A stretch of 64,000 nt of DNA from Strigamia acuminata. Lineage: Eukaryota; Arthropoda; Chilopoda; Geophilomorpha; Linotaeniidae. The DNA lies in assembly GCA_949358305.1 (NCBI GenBank), contig OX442320.1, positions 560,501 through 624,500 of the forward strand. The letters are read 5' to 3'. How positions within the stretch are numbered: position 1 is the stretch's first letter; each line of letters begins with the position of its first letter. The position numbers and the translations under genes are program-made. Below the pieces are notes generated by a model. The model ran no database searches and had not been told where the DNA came from. It worked only from the letters and a program-made list of their open reading frames with translations. Below, piece after piece: positions 48,301 to 60,116 of this stretch.

Positions 48301-50490
48301 AGATGGATCTCTATCTTTAGGTTTGTTGGACCACTGTTAACCAAATAAAACCTTTTCTCTAACCTAATACTTGGGCTTGATGGACCACTGTTAACCAACT
48401 AAAGCCTTTTTCTATTTCTGTCTTCTGTATAGGGGGGAATTTTCTTCTTTAAAACTTTATTATGCAACCTCGAGACTTTCCCGAGTTTCTCCCCTATCAT
48501 TTTTCAATTCTTGAGGAGTGAATTTAGCGCGAAAGTCTCACGCGTCAATTACCCTCTCCTCATTATGCTAGTGAAACTCGACGGACCAACTGTTAACCGA
48601 CTGAACTTCTTCTCACTTCTTCTAGTGAAGCTCGACGGACCAACTGTTAACCGACTGGACTTCTAAATTGCAAGCTTTCTAAATTAGACTGACCGTGCTG
48701 TTAACAGCTCAAAAGAGAAAGTTTCTTGCTACTAAAGGAATCTCCAACAACCAATGTAATATTTTCTTTTTGTAGCTCGTTGCTTCGAAAATAAAGACAA
48801 AGAATCACTGAAAATTCCTGACGAACAACTTCTATTTCTAAACGGCCCTTTGCCAAAAAGGAAAATTAGTGTAAAGGTTTTACGTTCGTCTTTCTTATTC
48901 TGTACAATAAGATTTATCTCTCTTTGGTTCGATTTATTGCGAATCAACACCAACGGAACTTATTGCGCTCTTTTTCTGCCTGAGGAAGTATCAATTTCGA
49001 TCCAAGTGACCAATTGGGACCTCCCGCTAAGGCGATGCTGCATTTACAGACAATGACAAACTCTCTCGTTCCTTCATTAATCTGAAATTATTCTTGCGCG
49101 TGGCGAATCATTTTCTTCAACTAGCTTTCGACCCCCTTCAAAGCGCTTGGATACTTTAATAAAAGTAAAACCTCTTGAAGTCGACCATAGTTTTCTATTG
49201 CCACGGATGATGAAACCCAAAACTCCTTCTTTTATTCGGCGTCCCGAAAACTGAATAGAGAATCGAAATTCCACGCGTCATCTCTTATTTCTTGCTAGCT
49301 AAATTTCCTCAAAATCCAGTGATTTATTCAACGTATAAACTTAGCTTGCACTACAACTTCTTATGCTATTCACGAGTTGGACCCTTAACCTGGGGTGTGC
49401 TAATTCTCTTTTCTGGTCCTTTAAAAGGCTGTCCAGCTTCTTATTTCTGCATAATCCCAAATGGATACCAACCGCGTTCAAACTTAAGAGACTCGAAATT
49501 TTCTTTTCTATTAAAACTCACATCAATCTCAAAATTGTCGATTGGGGGAACCCACGTCTTTATCTATAAAGGGAATTTATCTTTCTGCCCCTGTTCTATT
49601 TATCGTGGACATGTTCATACTTAAATGCAACTTTCATAAACGTCGGAAATTAATTTCTAAACTCGTAATTGGAACTCAAATTTATCTCAAAGCTTTTTAC
49701 CTTTAATTCATCAACGTGACAAAAAAAAGGACTGACTAGAAACTTCAATCTCCTAAGAAAATCTAGTTCACAATAAAAAAAACCGACTAATTATGCATAA
49801 GCAATTGAAAATCAATCCCCCCAAAAGGACACACTTCGAACTTTGAATGTGATTCGCAAAACTCAACACTTAAAAGTTAAGATCGTAACGGAAATACTCC
49901 ATATCGAACGGCGCTCACGAAATTGTCAGGTCGGAAACAACTCGAAAATATGCTAGTCTGAAAATCATACACACTAAAGTAAACTTTACAAGGCGTTTTT
50001 TCAATGACTCGTTTCATTAGGCAAGAGTGTCTTACGACCCTCGTTGAGCCCTGAAACAGAGCACGCCCCACAAATTAAGACTACCAATATACCGCACACC
50101 AAATCGAATCCGACATAACAACCTCGCAATACACATACACTAGCCGAACGAGACAAAACCCCCAAAAACAATCCTAAAACAACTCTAAGCTAACTTAAAA
50201 CAAATAAACAATTCGAAAAAAAAGAAAACACAAGACTCTTCTCTTCTAGTGTCATTGCGTTGTGTATAACTTCTAGGCTCGCCCGAGATTCAGGGTTCCG
50301 ATCGTTCCTCCTTCTTTGTACGCCGACTGCTTAATTTCCGCAACCTTCTTCATTCCGGCCCCGCGACGCCATTGTCCCTTCCGACGGCTCGACCGACGCT
50401 TTCGGATCAACCGACCTCCCGCGACGTATTTTTCCCAAATCTCTTTCGACTTGATTACCGCCCGACGAGAGACCGCTTGCCGCTTCGCCC
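45369..50490 (-). other. Non-coding internal domain of LARD-like copy 2
   Basis: Matches the interior of copy 1, including the candidate polypurine tract (45369-45379), the hairpin pair (47518-47578) and the GTTAAC motif cluster (48328-48706). The basic open frame next to the primer site (stop at 50273-50275, opening near 50620) has no ATG near its 5' end. No protein is recognised. Confidence 0.8.
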
Positions 50491-50844
50491 TCAACCCATC
50501 AGTGCGGGCACTTCTCTGTTGACGTCGGCTGCCTGCTTTTGCGACCCTGGGACTTCTATTCTCCTCTGGTTGCTGGCTCTCTCCTCGTCTACCCGACGAA
50601 TCCTGGTCACGGCACCACAAAAAGGGCTATGTTGCCAGCAAGCAGTGATTGCTGCAAGAACCGGCAACTCACGCACCTCGTAATAAACATTCGAGCGATC
50701 AAATCTTCGCACAGCACTTTTAACTACTCGACTCGATTGAAACCATTCTGACATCTGATAACGCATCTCATGTTTTCTGACTTGGCCCTCATTGTCCTCT
50801 CCATGTCGACCGAAACTCGAGAACCTGGCTTTTGCTCTAAACAT
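50491..50844 (-). CDS. Hypothetical LTR-derived ORF, frameshifted relative to copy 1 (117 aa)
   Basis: Equivalent to the ORF at 38061-38636, starting at the same LTR ATG. Without the 4-bp insertion it leaves the frame used in copy 1 at the primer-binding site and stops at 50491. The downstream Arg-rich frame remains open separately. The conflict between copies argues that this is not a conserved gene. Confidence 0.2.
   Translation of the reverse strand: MFRAKARFSSFGRHGEDNEGQVRKHEMRYQMSEWFQSSRVVKSAVRRFDRSNVYYEVRELPVLAAITACWQHSPFCGAVTRIRRVDEERASNQRRIEVPGSQKQAADVNREVPALMG
50597..50617 (-). promoter_or_regulatory. Primer-binding site of copy 2, tRNA-His
   Basis: The minus strand reads TGGTGCCGTGACCAGGAT, 12 nt inside the 5' LTR. 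The complement fits a tRNA 3' end: T-loop/T-stem GAATCCTGG, acceptor strand TCACGGC, discriminator A, then CCA. This agrees with animal cytosolic tRNA-His (acceptor 5' strand GCCGTGA) as I know it. It fixes the element orientation. Confidence 0.85.
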
Positions 50845-52378
50845 GACGGTTGGCGGATATTCGGGCTCGAATATCAATATCGTCTTTCGCAAATCAAAGA
50901 TGGCGTAGATTCGAATCTCGCGCTCGTGTGAAAACGAAAAGAAACACTCGTTCTTATTTGCGAACAAAAATAAAACGATGTTTAATCGTTCAAATCAAAA
51001 CTATAACTACTTGTACAATCGCTTAGCTCGTGTCACAGCCTTTTATTACAATAGAAAAAGACACGAGCGCATTATTGACACAATAAAGGGATAATATCTC
51101 AACCAACACTGTCTCCTACAGGCTTCCGTACTTCAAGATCACAACAGCCGTTGAGACCTAAGACTTAAACTTAAAACCTAATCTAACATTGAAGATACAC
51201 TGCCAATAAACACATCTGAACTCAAAGAATATTTAAAGACAGTAACATAAATTAGAGTGAGGTGTAAACCTCAAAAAAAACCCGCAATTAACATTCTCAA
51301 CGAACACAGAGGAGAATCTATAAAACCCGAAAATGCGCAACTTTGCCGCGAGGCGGCATTGTATGCAATCGCCGTAAAATTAAGCCTCAAGAAAACCTCG
51401 GCCACACACACACGATTACGCTTTTAATTACGAATAAAAACTCAATAACAATTCTAATTGTTCGATGTGTTCCTGCAATTATTCATTTGGGTGCCACGGA
51501 ACTATATTCTCATCACCCGAACTAAATTTGAAGATATCCGAGTGTTTCCCAAAACCCGAACCTGAACGAAATGACAAAAACTCTGTGAAATCACGTGACC
51601 TCTATTTTATCCCGTGAATCTAAATCGGAACCAAAATCAACGAATAAATAAGCAACCAAATAATTCTAAATCTCAATAAACTCTCATAACAAGAACCGAA
51701 CACGAAAGAATCTTTTTACTAAATCAACATGAATCTCGGTCGATAACGAGGCTCGTTGCACCAACTGTCTCCTAATGGCGGATCCAACCGACCAACGCTC
51801 CTTGGTGACCAACGGAACTTCTCCTCTGCCCCACGCCGACTCATCGGATCTAATTCTGCGGTAAACCACATCCAAAGCTATTTATTTAATCGACTAAAAA
51901 GTTTCTGACCTAATATATTTAAATCTACAGCTTCAAAACAACATCTTTCCGAGTGCGCTCCGACCAGACCAAACCGCTCGATAATCAACAACGACTTCGC
52001 TTTTCGCTTTGAAACCCATCCTCGCCGTTATCGCCTTCAATCAGCGACCCAATGCCTGCCTGTACCGTGTCAGATAAGTTCTCGAAAACTATTCAAACTA
52101 ACCGGAACCGAAATTAAAAACCTTGACTTTTCCTTTGTAGATAAACCCGATGCCCGAACTTAACACAAGATGGCGCGACACGCTCACCTCTCAATTCTAA
52201 CGTTGCGAACTCTTCGAGAAATTGAGACTTTTAAAGAAACGAAATGACCGAAACGATTCAGCTAACCCCGACAACTCACAAGGTAAACATTCCACGAATG
52301 GTAACTCGAATCATGCAAATGAACCAAAGTTTCTCTCCCTTTTCTGAATATTATTTTGTTGCGTATCTGCTCGCAACA
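50630..52378 (-). repeat. 5' LTR of LARD-like copy 2
   Basis: 1749 bp. Terminal hairpin at 52357-52378. It joins the satellite at 52379 through the GCTT duplication. Confidence 0.95.
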
Positions 52379-52382
52379 GCTT
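52379..52382. repeat. Target-site duplication (right), LARD-like copy 2
   Basis: GCTT, partner of 43616-43619. Confidence 0.88.
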
Positions 52383-52451
52383 GGATGTTTCTAAAACTTA
52401 CATTGGAGCCTTCTACTAAGGTTTAAACACTATTTCTGAACATTCAGAGAC

Positions 52452-55400
52452 ATTGGACTTGTGGTGTTTGTGCTAAGTTAACTGTGATGAGATCAAAAGT
52501 CTATTCTCGCAAATCATTGCTTGGATGTTGCTAAAACTTCTCTTGAAGTCTTCTACTAAGGTTTAAACACTATTTCTGAACATTCAGAGACATTGGTCTT
52601 GTGGTGTTTGTGCTAAGTCAACTGCGATGTGAAATAAGCTCAAAATTTTTTTTTCAAAATTTATTGCTTGGATGGTGCTAAAACTTACATTGGAGCCTTC
52701 TACTAAGGTTTAAACACTATTTCTGAATATTCAGAGACATTGGTCTTGTGGTGTTTGTGCTAAGTTAACTGTGATGAGATCAAAAGTCTATTCTCGCAAA
52801 TCATTGCTTGGATGTTGCTAAAACTTCTCTTGAAGTCTTCTACTAAGGTTTAAACACTATTTCTGAACATTCAGAGACATTGGTCTTGTGGTGTTTGTGC
52901 TAAGTCAACTGCGATGTGAAATGAGCTCAAAATTTTTTTTTCAAAATTTATTGCTTGGATGTTGCTAAAACCTACATTGGAGCCTTCTACTAAGGTTTAA
53001 ACACTATTTCTGAACATTCAAAGACATTGGTCTTGTGGTGTTTGTGCTAAGTTAACTGTGATGAGATCAAAAGTCTATTCTCGCAAATCATTGCTTGGAT
53101 GTTGCTAAAACTTCTCTTGAAGTCTTCTACTAAGGTTTAAACACTATTTCTAAACATTCAGAGACATTGGTCTTGTGGTGTTTGTGCTAAGTCAACTGCG
53201 ATGTGAAATGAGCTCAAAATTTTTTTTTCAAAATTTATTGCTTGGATGGTGCTAAAACTTACATTGGAGCCTTCTACTAAGGTTTAAACACTATTTCTGA
53301 ATATTCAGAGACATTGGTCTTGTGGTGTTTGTGCTAAGTCAACTGTGATGAGATCAAAAGTCTATTCTCCCAAATCATTGCTTAGATGTTTCTAAAACTT
53401 ACATTGGAGCCTTCTACTAAGGTTTAAACCCTATTTCTGAACATTCAGAGACATTGGTCTTGTGGTGTTTGTGCTAAGTCAACTGTGATGAGATCAAAAG
53501 TCTATTCTCCCAAATCATTGCTTGGATGTTTCTAAAACTTACATTGGAGCCTTCTACTAAGGTTTAAACACTATTTCTGAACATTCAGAGACATTGGTCT
53601 TGTGGTGTTTGTGCTAAGTCAACTATGATGAGATCAAAAGTCTATTCTCCCAAATGATTGCTTGGATGTTTCTAAAACTTACATTGGAGCCTTCTACTAA
53701 GGTTTAAACACTATTTCTGAACATTCAGAGACATTGGTCCTGTGGTGTTTGTGCTAAGTCAACTGTGATGAGATCAAAAGTCTATTCTCCCAAATCATTG
53801 CTTGGATGTTTCTAAAACTTACATTGGAGCCTTCTACTAAGGTTTAAACACAATTTCTGAACATTCAGAGACATTGATCTTGTGGTCTTTGTGCTAAGTC
53901 AACTGCAATGTGAAATAAACTCAAAATTTTTTTTTCAAAATTTATTGCTTGAATGTTGCTAAAACTTACATTGAAGGCTTCTACTAAGGTTTAAACACTA
54001 TTTCTGAACATTCAGAGACATTGGTCTTGTGGTGTTTGTGCTAAGTCAACTGTGATGAGATCAAAAGTCTATTCTCCCAAATCATTGCTTGGATGTTTCT
54101 AAAACTTACATTGGAGCCTTCTACTAAGGTTTAAACACTATTTCTGAACATTCAGAGACATTGGTCTTGTGGTGTTTGTGCTAAGTCAACTGTGATGAGA
54201 TCAAAAGTCTATTCTCCCAAATCATTGCTTGGATGTTTCTAAAACTTACATTGGAGCCTTCTACTAAGGTTTAAACACTATTTCTGAACATTCAGAGACA
54301 TTGGTCTTGTGGTGTTTGTGCTAAGTCAACTGTGATGAGATCAAAAGTCTATTCTCCTAAATCATTGCTTGGATGTTTCTAAAACTTACATTGGAGCCTT
54401 CTACTAAGGTTTAAACACTATTTCTGAACATTCAGAGACATTGGTCTTGTGGTGTTTGTGCTAAGTCAACTGCGATGTAAAATGAGCTCAAAATTTTTTT
54501 TTCAAAATTTATTGCTTGGATGTTGCTAAAACTTACATTGGAGCCTTCTACTAAGGTTTAAACACTATTTCTGAACATTCAGAGACATTGGTCTTGTGGT
54601 GTTTGTGCTAAGTCAACTGCGATGTGAAATGAGCTCAAAATTTTTTTTTCAAAATTTATTGCTTGGATGTTGCTAAAACTTTCATTGGAGCCTTCTACTA
54701 AGGTTTAAACACTATTTCTGAACATTCAGAGACATTGATCTTGTGGTGTTTGTGCTAAGTCAACTGTGATGAGATCAAAAGTCTATTCTCCTAAATCATT
54801 GCTTGGATGTTTCTAAAACTTACATTGGAGCCTTCTACTAAGGTTTAAACACTATTTCTGAACATTCAGAGACATTGGTCTTGTGGTGTTTGTGCTAAGT
54901 CAACTATGATGAGATCAAAAGTCTATTCTCCCAAATCATTGCTTGGATGTTTCTAAAACTTACATTGGAGCCTTCTACTAAGGTTTAAACACTATTTCTG
55001 AACATTCAGAGACATTGGTCTTGTGGTGTTTGTGCTAAGTCAACTATGATGAGATCAAAAGTCTATTCTCCCAAATCATTGCTTGGATGTTTCTAAAACT
55101 TACATTGGAGCCTTCTACTAAGGTTTAAACACTATTTCTGAACATTCAGAGACATTGGTCTTGTGGTGTTTGTGCTAAGTCAACTGCGATGTAAAATGAG
55201 CTCAAAATTTTTTTTTCAAAATTCATTGCTTGGATGTTGCTAAAACTTACATTGGAGCCTTCTACTAAGGTTTAAACACTATTTCTGAATATTCAGAGAC
55301 ATTGGTCTTGTGGTGTTTGTGCTAAGTCAACTGTGATGAGATCAAAAGTCTATTCTCCCAAATCATTGCTTGGATGTTTCTAAAACTTACATTGGAGCCT

Positions 55401-58400
55401 TCTACTAAGGTTTAAACACTATTTCTGAACATTCAGAGACATTGGTCTTGTGGTGTTTGTGCTAAGTCAACTATGATGAGATCAAAAGTCTATTCTCCCA
55501 AATGATTGCTTGGATGTTTCTAAAACTTACATTGGAGCCTTCTACTAAGGTTTAAACACTATTTCTGAACATTCAGAGACATTGGACTTGTGGTGTTTGT
55601 GCTAAGTTAACTGTGATGAGATCAAAAGTCTATTCTCGCAAATCATTGCTTGGATGTTGCTAAAACTTCTCTTGAAGTCTTCTACTAAGGTTTAAACACT
55701 ATTTCTGAACATTCAGAGACATTGGTCTTGTGGTGTTTGTGCTAAGTCAACTGCGATGTGAAATAAGCTCAAAATTTTTTTTTCAAAATTTATTGCTTGG
55801 ATGGTGCTAAAACTTACATTGGAGCCTTCTACTAAGGTTTAAACACTATTTCTGAATATTCAGAGACATTGGTCTTGTGGTGTTTGTGCTAAGTTAACTG
55901 TGATGAGATCAAAAGTCTATTCTCGCAAATCATTGCTTGGATGTTGCTAAAACTTCTCTTGAAGTCTTCTACTAAGGTTTAAACACTATTTCTGAACATT
56001 CAGAGACATTGGTCTTGTGGTGTTTGTGCTAAGTCAACTGCGATGTGAAATGAGCTCAAAATTTTTTTTTCAAAATTTATTGCTTGGATGTTGCTAAAAC
56101 CTACATTGGAGCCTTCTACTAAGGTTTAAACACTATTTCTGAACATTCAAAGACATTGGTCTTGTGGTGTTTGTGCTAAGTTAACTGTGATGAGATCAAA
56201 AGTCTATTCTCGCAAATCATTGCTTGGATGTTGCTAAAACTTCTCTTGAAGTCTTCTACTAAGGTTTAAACACTATTTCTAAACATTCAGAGACATTGGT
56301 CTTGTGGTGTTTGTGCTAAGTCAACTGCGATGTGAAATAAGCTCAAAATTTTTTTTTCAAAATTTATTGCTTGGATGGTGCTAAAACTTACATTGGAGCC
56401 TTCTACTAAGGTTTAAACACTATTTCTGAATATTCAGAGACATTGGTCTTGTGGTGTTTGTGCTAAGTCAACTGTGATGAGATCAAAAGTCTATTCTCCC
56501 AAATCATTGCTTAGATGTTTCTAAAACTTACATTGGAGCCTTCTACTAAGGTTTAAACCCTATTTCTGAACATTCAGAGACATTGGTCTTGTGGTGTTTG
56601 TGCTAAGTCAACTGTGATGAGATCAAAAGTCTATTCTCCCAAATCATTGCTTGGATGTTTCTAAAACTTACATTGGAGCCTTCTACTAAGGTTTAAACAC
56701 TATTTCTGAACATTCAGAGACATTGGTCTTGTGGTGTTTGTGCTAAGTCAACTATGATGAGATCAAAAGTCTATTCTCCCAAATGATTGCTTGGATGTTT
56801 CTAAAACTTACATTGGAGCCTTCTACTAAGGTTTAAACACTATTTCTGAACATTCAGAGACATTGGTCTTGTGGTGTTTGTGCTAAGTCAACTGTGATGA
56901 GATCAAAAGTCTATTCTCCCAAATCATTGCTTGGATGTTTCTAAAACTTACATTGGAGCCTTCTACTAAGGTTTAAACACAATTTCTGAACATTCAGAGA
57001 CATTGATCTTGTGGTCTTTGTGCTAAGTCAACTGCAATGTGAAATAAACTCAAAATTTTTTTTTCAAAATTTATTGCTTGAATGTTGCTAAAACTTACAT
57101 TGAAGGCTTCTACTAAGGTTTAAACACTATTTCTGAACATTCAGAGACATTGGTCTTGTGGTGTTTGTGCTAAGTCAACTGTGATGAGATCAAAAGTCTA
57201 TTCTTCCAAATCATTGCTTGGATGTTTCTAAAACTTACATTGGAGCCTTCTACTAAGGTTTAAACACTATTTCTGAACATTCAGAGACATTGGTCTTGTG
57301 GTGTTTGTGCTAAGTCAACTGTGATGAGATCAAAAGTCTATTCTCCCAAATCATTGCTTGGATGTTTCTAAAACTTACATTGGAGCCTTCTACTAAGGTT
57401 TAAACACTATTTCTGAACATTCAGAGACATTGGTCTTGTGGTGTTTGTGCTAAGTCAACTGTGATGAGATCAAAAGTCTATTCTCCTAAATCATTGCTTG
57501 GATGTTTCTAAAACTTACATTGGAGCCTTCTACTAAGGTTTAAACACTATTTCTGAACATTCAGAGACATTGGTCTTGTGGTGTTTGTGCTAAGTCAACT
57601 ATGATGAGATCAAAAGTCTATTCTCCCAAATCATTGCTTGGATGTTTCTAAAACTTACATTGGAGCCTTCTACTAAGGTTTAAACACTATTTCTGAACAT
57701 TCAGAGACATTGGTCTTGTGGTGTTTGTGCTAAGTCAACTATGATGAGATCAAAAGTCTATTCTCCCAAATCATTGCTTGGATGTTTCTAAAACTTACAT
57801 TGGAGCCTTCTACTAAGGTTTAAACACTATTTCTGAACATTCAGAGACATTGGTCTTGTGGTGTTTGTGCTAAGTCAACTATGATGAGATCAAAAGTCTA
57901 TTCTCCCAAATCATTGCTTGGATGTTTCTAAAACTTACATTGGAGCCTTCTACTAAGGTTTAAACACTATTTCTGAACATTCAGAGACATTGGTCTTGTG
58001 GTGTTTGTGCTAAGTCAACTGTGATGAGATCAAAAGTCTATTCTCCCAAATCATTGCTTGGATGTTTCTAAAACTTACATTGGAGCCTTCTACTAAGGTT
58101 TAAACACTATTTCTGAACATTCAGAGACATTGGTCTTGTGGTGTTTGTGCTAAGTCAACTATGATGAGATCAAAAGTCTATTCTCCCAAATCATTGCTTG
58201 GATGTTTCTAAAACTTACATTGGAGCCTTCTACTAAGGTTTAAACACTATTTCTGAACATTCAGAGACATTGGTCTTGTGGTGTTTGTGCTAAGTCAACT
58301 ATGATGAGATCAAAAGTCTATTCTCCCAAATCATTGCTTGGATGTTTCTAAAACTTACATTGGAGCCTTCTACTAAGGTTTAAACACTATTTCTGAACAT

Positions 58401-60116
58401 TCAGAGACATTGGTCTTGTGGTGTTTGTGCTAAGTCAACTGCGATGTGAAATGAGCTCAAAATTTTTTTTTCAAAATTTATTGCTTGGATGTTGCTAAAA
58501 CTTACATTGGAGCCTTCTACTAAGGTTTAAACACTATTTCTGAATATTCAGAGACATTGGTCTTGTGGTGTTTGTGCTAAGTCAACTGTGATGAGATCAA
58601 AAGTCTATTCTCCAAAATCATTGCTTGGATGTTTCTAAAACTTACATTGGAGCCTTCTACTAAGGTTTAAACACTATTTCTGAACATTCAGAGACATTGG
58701 TCTTGTGGTGTTTGTGCTAAGTCAACTGCGATGTGAAATGAGCTCAAAATTTTTTTTTCAAAATTTATTGCTTGGATGTTGCTAAAACTTACATTGGAGC
58801 CTTCTACTAAGGTTTAAACACTATTTCTGAATATTCAGAGACATTGGTCTTGTGGTGTTTGTGCTAAGTCAACTGTGATGAGATCAAAAGTCTATTCTCC
58901 CAAATTATTGCTTGGATGTTTCTAAAACTTACATTGGAGCCTTCTACTAAGGTTTAAACACTATTTCTGAACATTCAGAGACATTGGTCTTGTGGTGTTT
59001 GTGCTAAGTCAACTATGATGAGATCAAAAGTCTATTCTCCCAAATGATTGCTTGGATGTTTCTAAAACTTACATTGGAGCCTTCTACTAAGGTTTAAACA
59101 CTATTTCTGAACATTCAGAGACATTGGTCTTGTGGTGTTTGTGCTAAGTCAACTGCGATGTGAAATGAGCTCAAAATTTTTTTTTCAAAATTTATTGCTT
59201 GGATGTTGCTAAAACTTTCATTGGAGCCTTCTACTAAGGTTTAAACACTATTTCTGAACATTCAGAGACATTGATCTTGTGGTGTTTGTGCTAAGTCAAC
59301 TGTGATGAGATCAAAAGTCTATTCTCCTAAATCATTGCTTGGATGTTTCTAAAACTTACATTGGAGCCTTCTACTAAGGTTTAAACACTATTTCTGAACA
59401 TTCAGAGACATTGGTCTTGTGGTGTTTGTGCTAAGTCAACTATGATGAGATCAAAAGTCTATTCTCCCAAATCATTGCTTGGATGTTTCTAAAACTTACA
59501 TTGGAGCCTTCTACTAAGGTTTAAACACTATTTCTGAACATTCAGAGACATTGGTCTTGTGGTGTTTGTGCTAAGTCAACTATGATGAGATCAAAAGTCT
59601 ATTCTCCCAAATCATTGCTTGGATGTTTCTAAAACTTACATTGGAGCCTTCTACTAAGGTTTAAACACTATTTCTGAACATTCAGAGACATTGGTCTTGT
59701 GGTGTTTGTGCTAAGTCAACTGCGATGTAAAATGAGCTCAAAATTTTTTTTTCAAAATTTATTGCTTGGATGTTGCTAAAACTTACATTGGAGCCTTCTA
59801 CTAAGGTTTAAACACTATTTCTGAATATTCAGAGACATTGGTCTTGTGGTGTTTGTGCTAAGTCAACTGTGATGAGATCAAAAGTCTATTCTCCCAAATC
59901 ATTGCTTGGATGTTTCTAAAACTTACATTGGAGCCTTCTACTAAGGTTTAAACACTATTTCTGAACATTCAGAGACATTGGTCTTGTGGTGTTTGTGCTA
60001 AGTCAACTATGATGAGATCAAAAGTCTATTCTCCCAAATGATTGCTTGGATGTTTCTAAAACTTACATTGGAGCCTTCTACTAAGGTTTAAACACTATTT
60101 CTGAACATTCAGAGAC
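52452..60116. repeat. Two large higher-order repeat units (3129 and 4536 bp)
   Basis: Unit 1 is 52452-55580 and unit 2 is 55581-60116; a third starts at 60117. The beginnings of all three share the same ordered series of variant monomers, including GGATGGTGCTAAAAC, CTAAACATTC, TTTAAACCC and CACAATTTC. Unit 2 contains about ten extra monomers, so higher-order units have expanded by internal block insertion. Confidence 0.85.

Larger units (their letters stand above)
43620..52378 (-). mobile_element. LARD-like non-autonomous LTR retrotransposon, copy 2 (8759 bp)
   Basis: Same structure as 31408-40170: LTRs of 1749 bp (43620-45368 and 50630-52378) and a 5261-bp interior. The 4-bp length difference is fully accounted for by the primer-binding site. 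TSD GCTT differs from that of copy 1, so this is an independent transposition and not a segmental duplication. Its LTRs appear identical on reading. No transposition proteins are encoded. Confidence 0.92.

Noticed and set aside
50597-50617. A tRNA-His gene
   Set aside because: Only the last 21 nt including CCA are present, directly beside an LTR. CCA is not encoded in eukaryotic tRNA genes, so this is a primer-binding site.
43620-52378. Copy 2 as a segmental duplication of copy 1 with flanks
   Set aside because: The TSDs differ (GTCT versus GCTT) and the insertion points lie at different monomer offsets, so it is a separate transposition.
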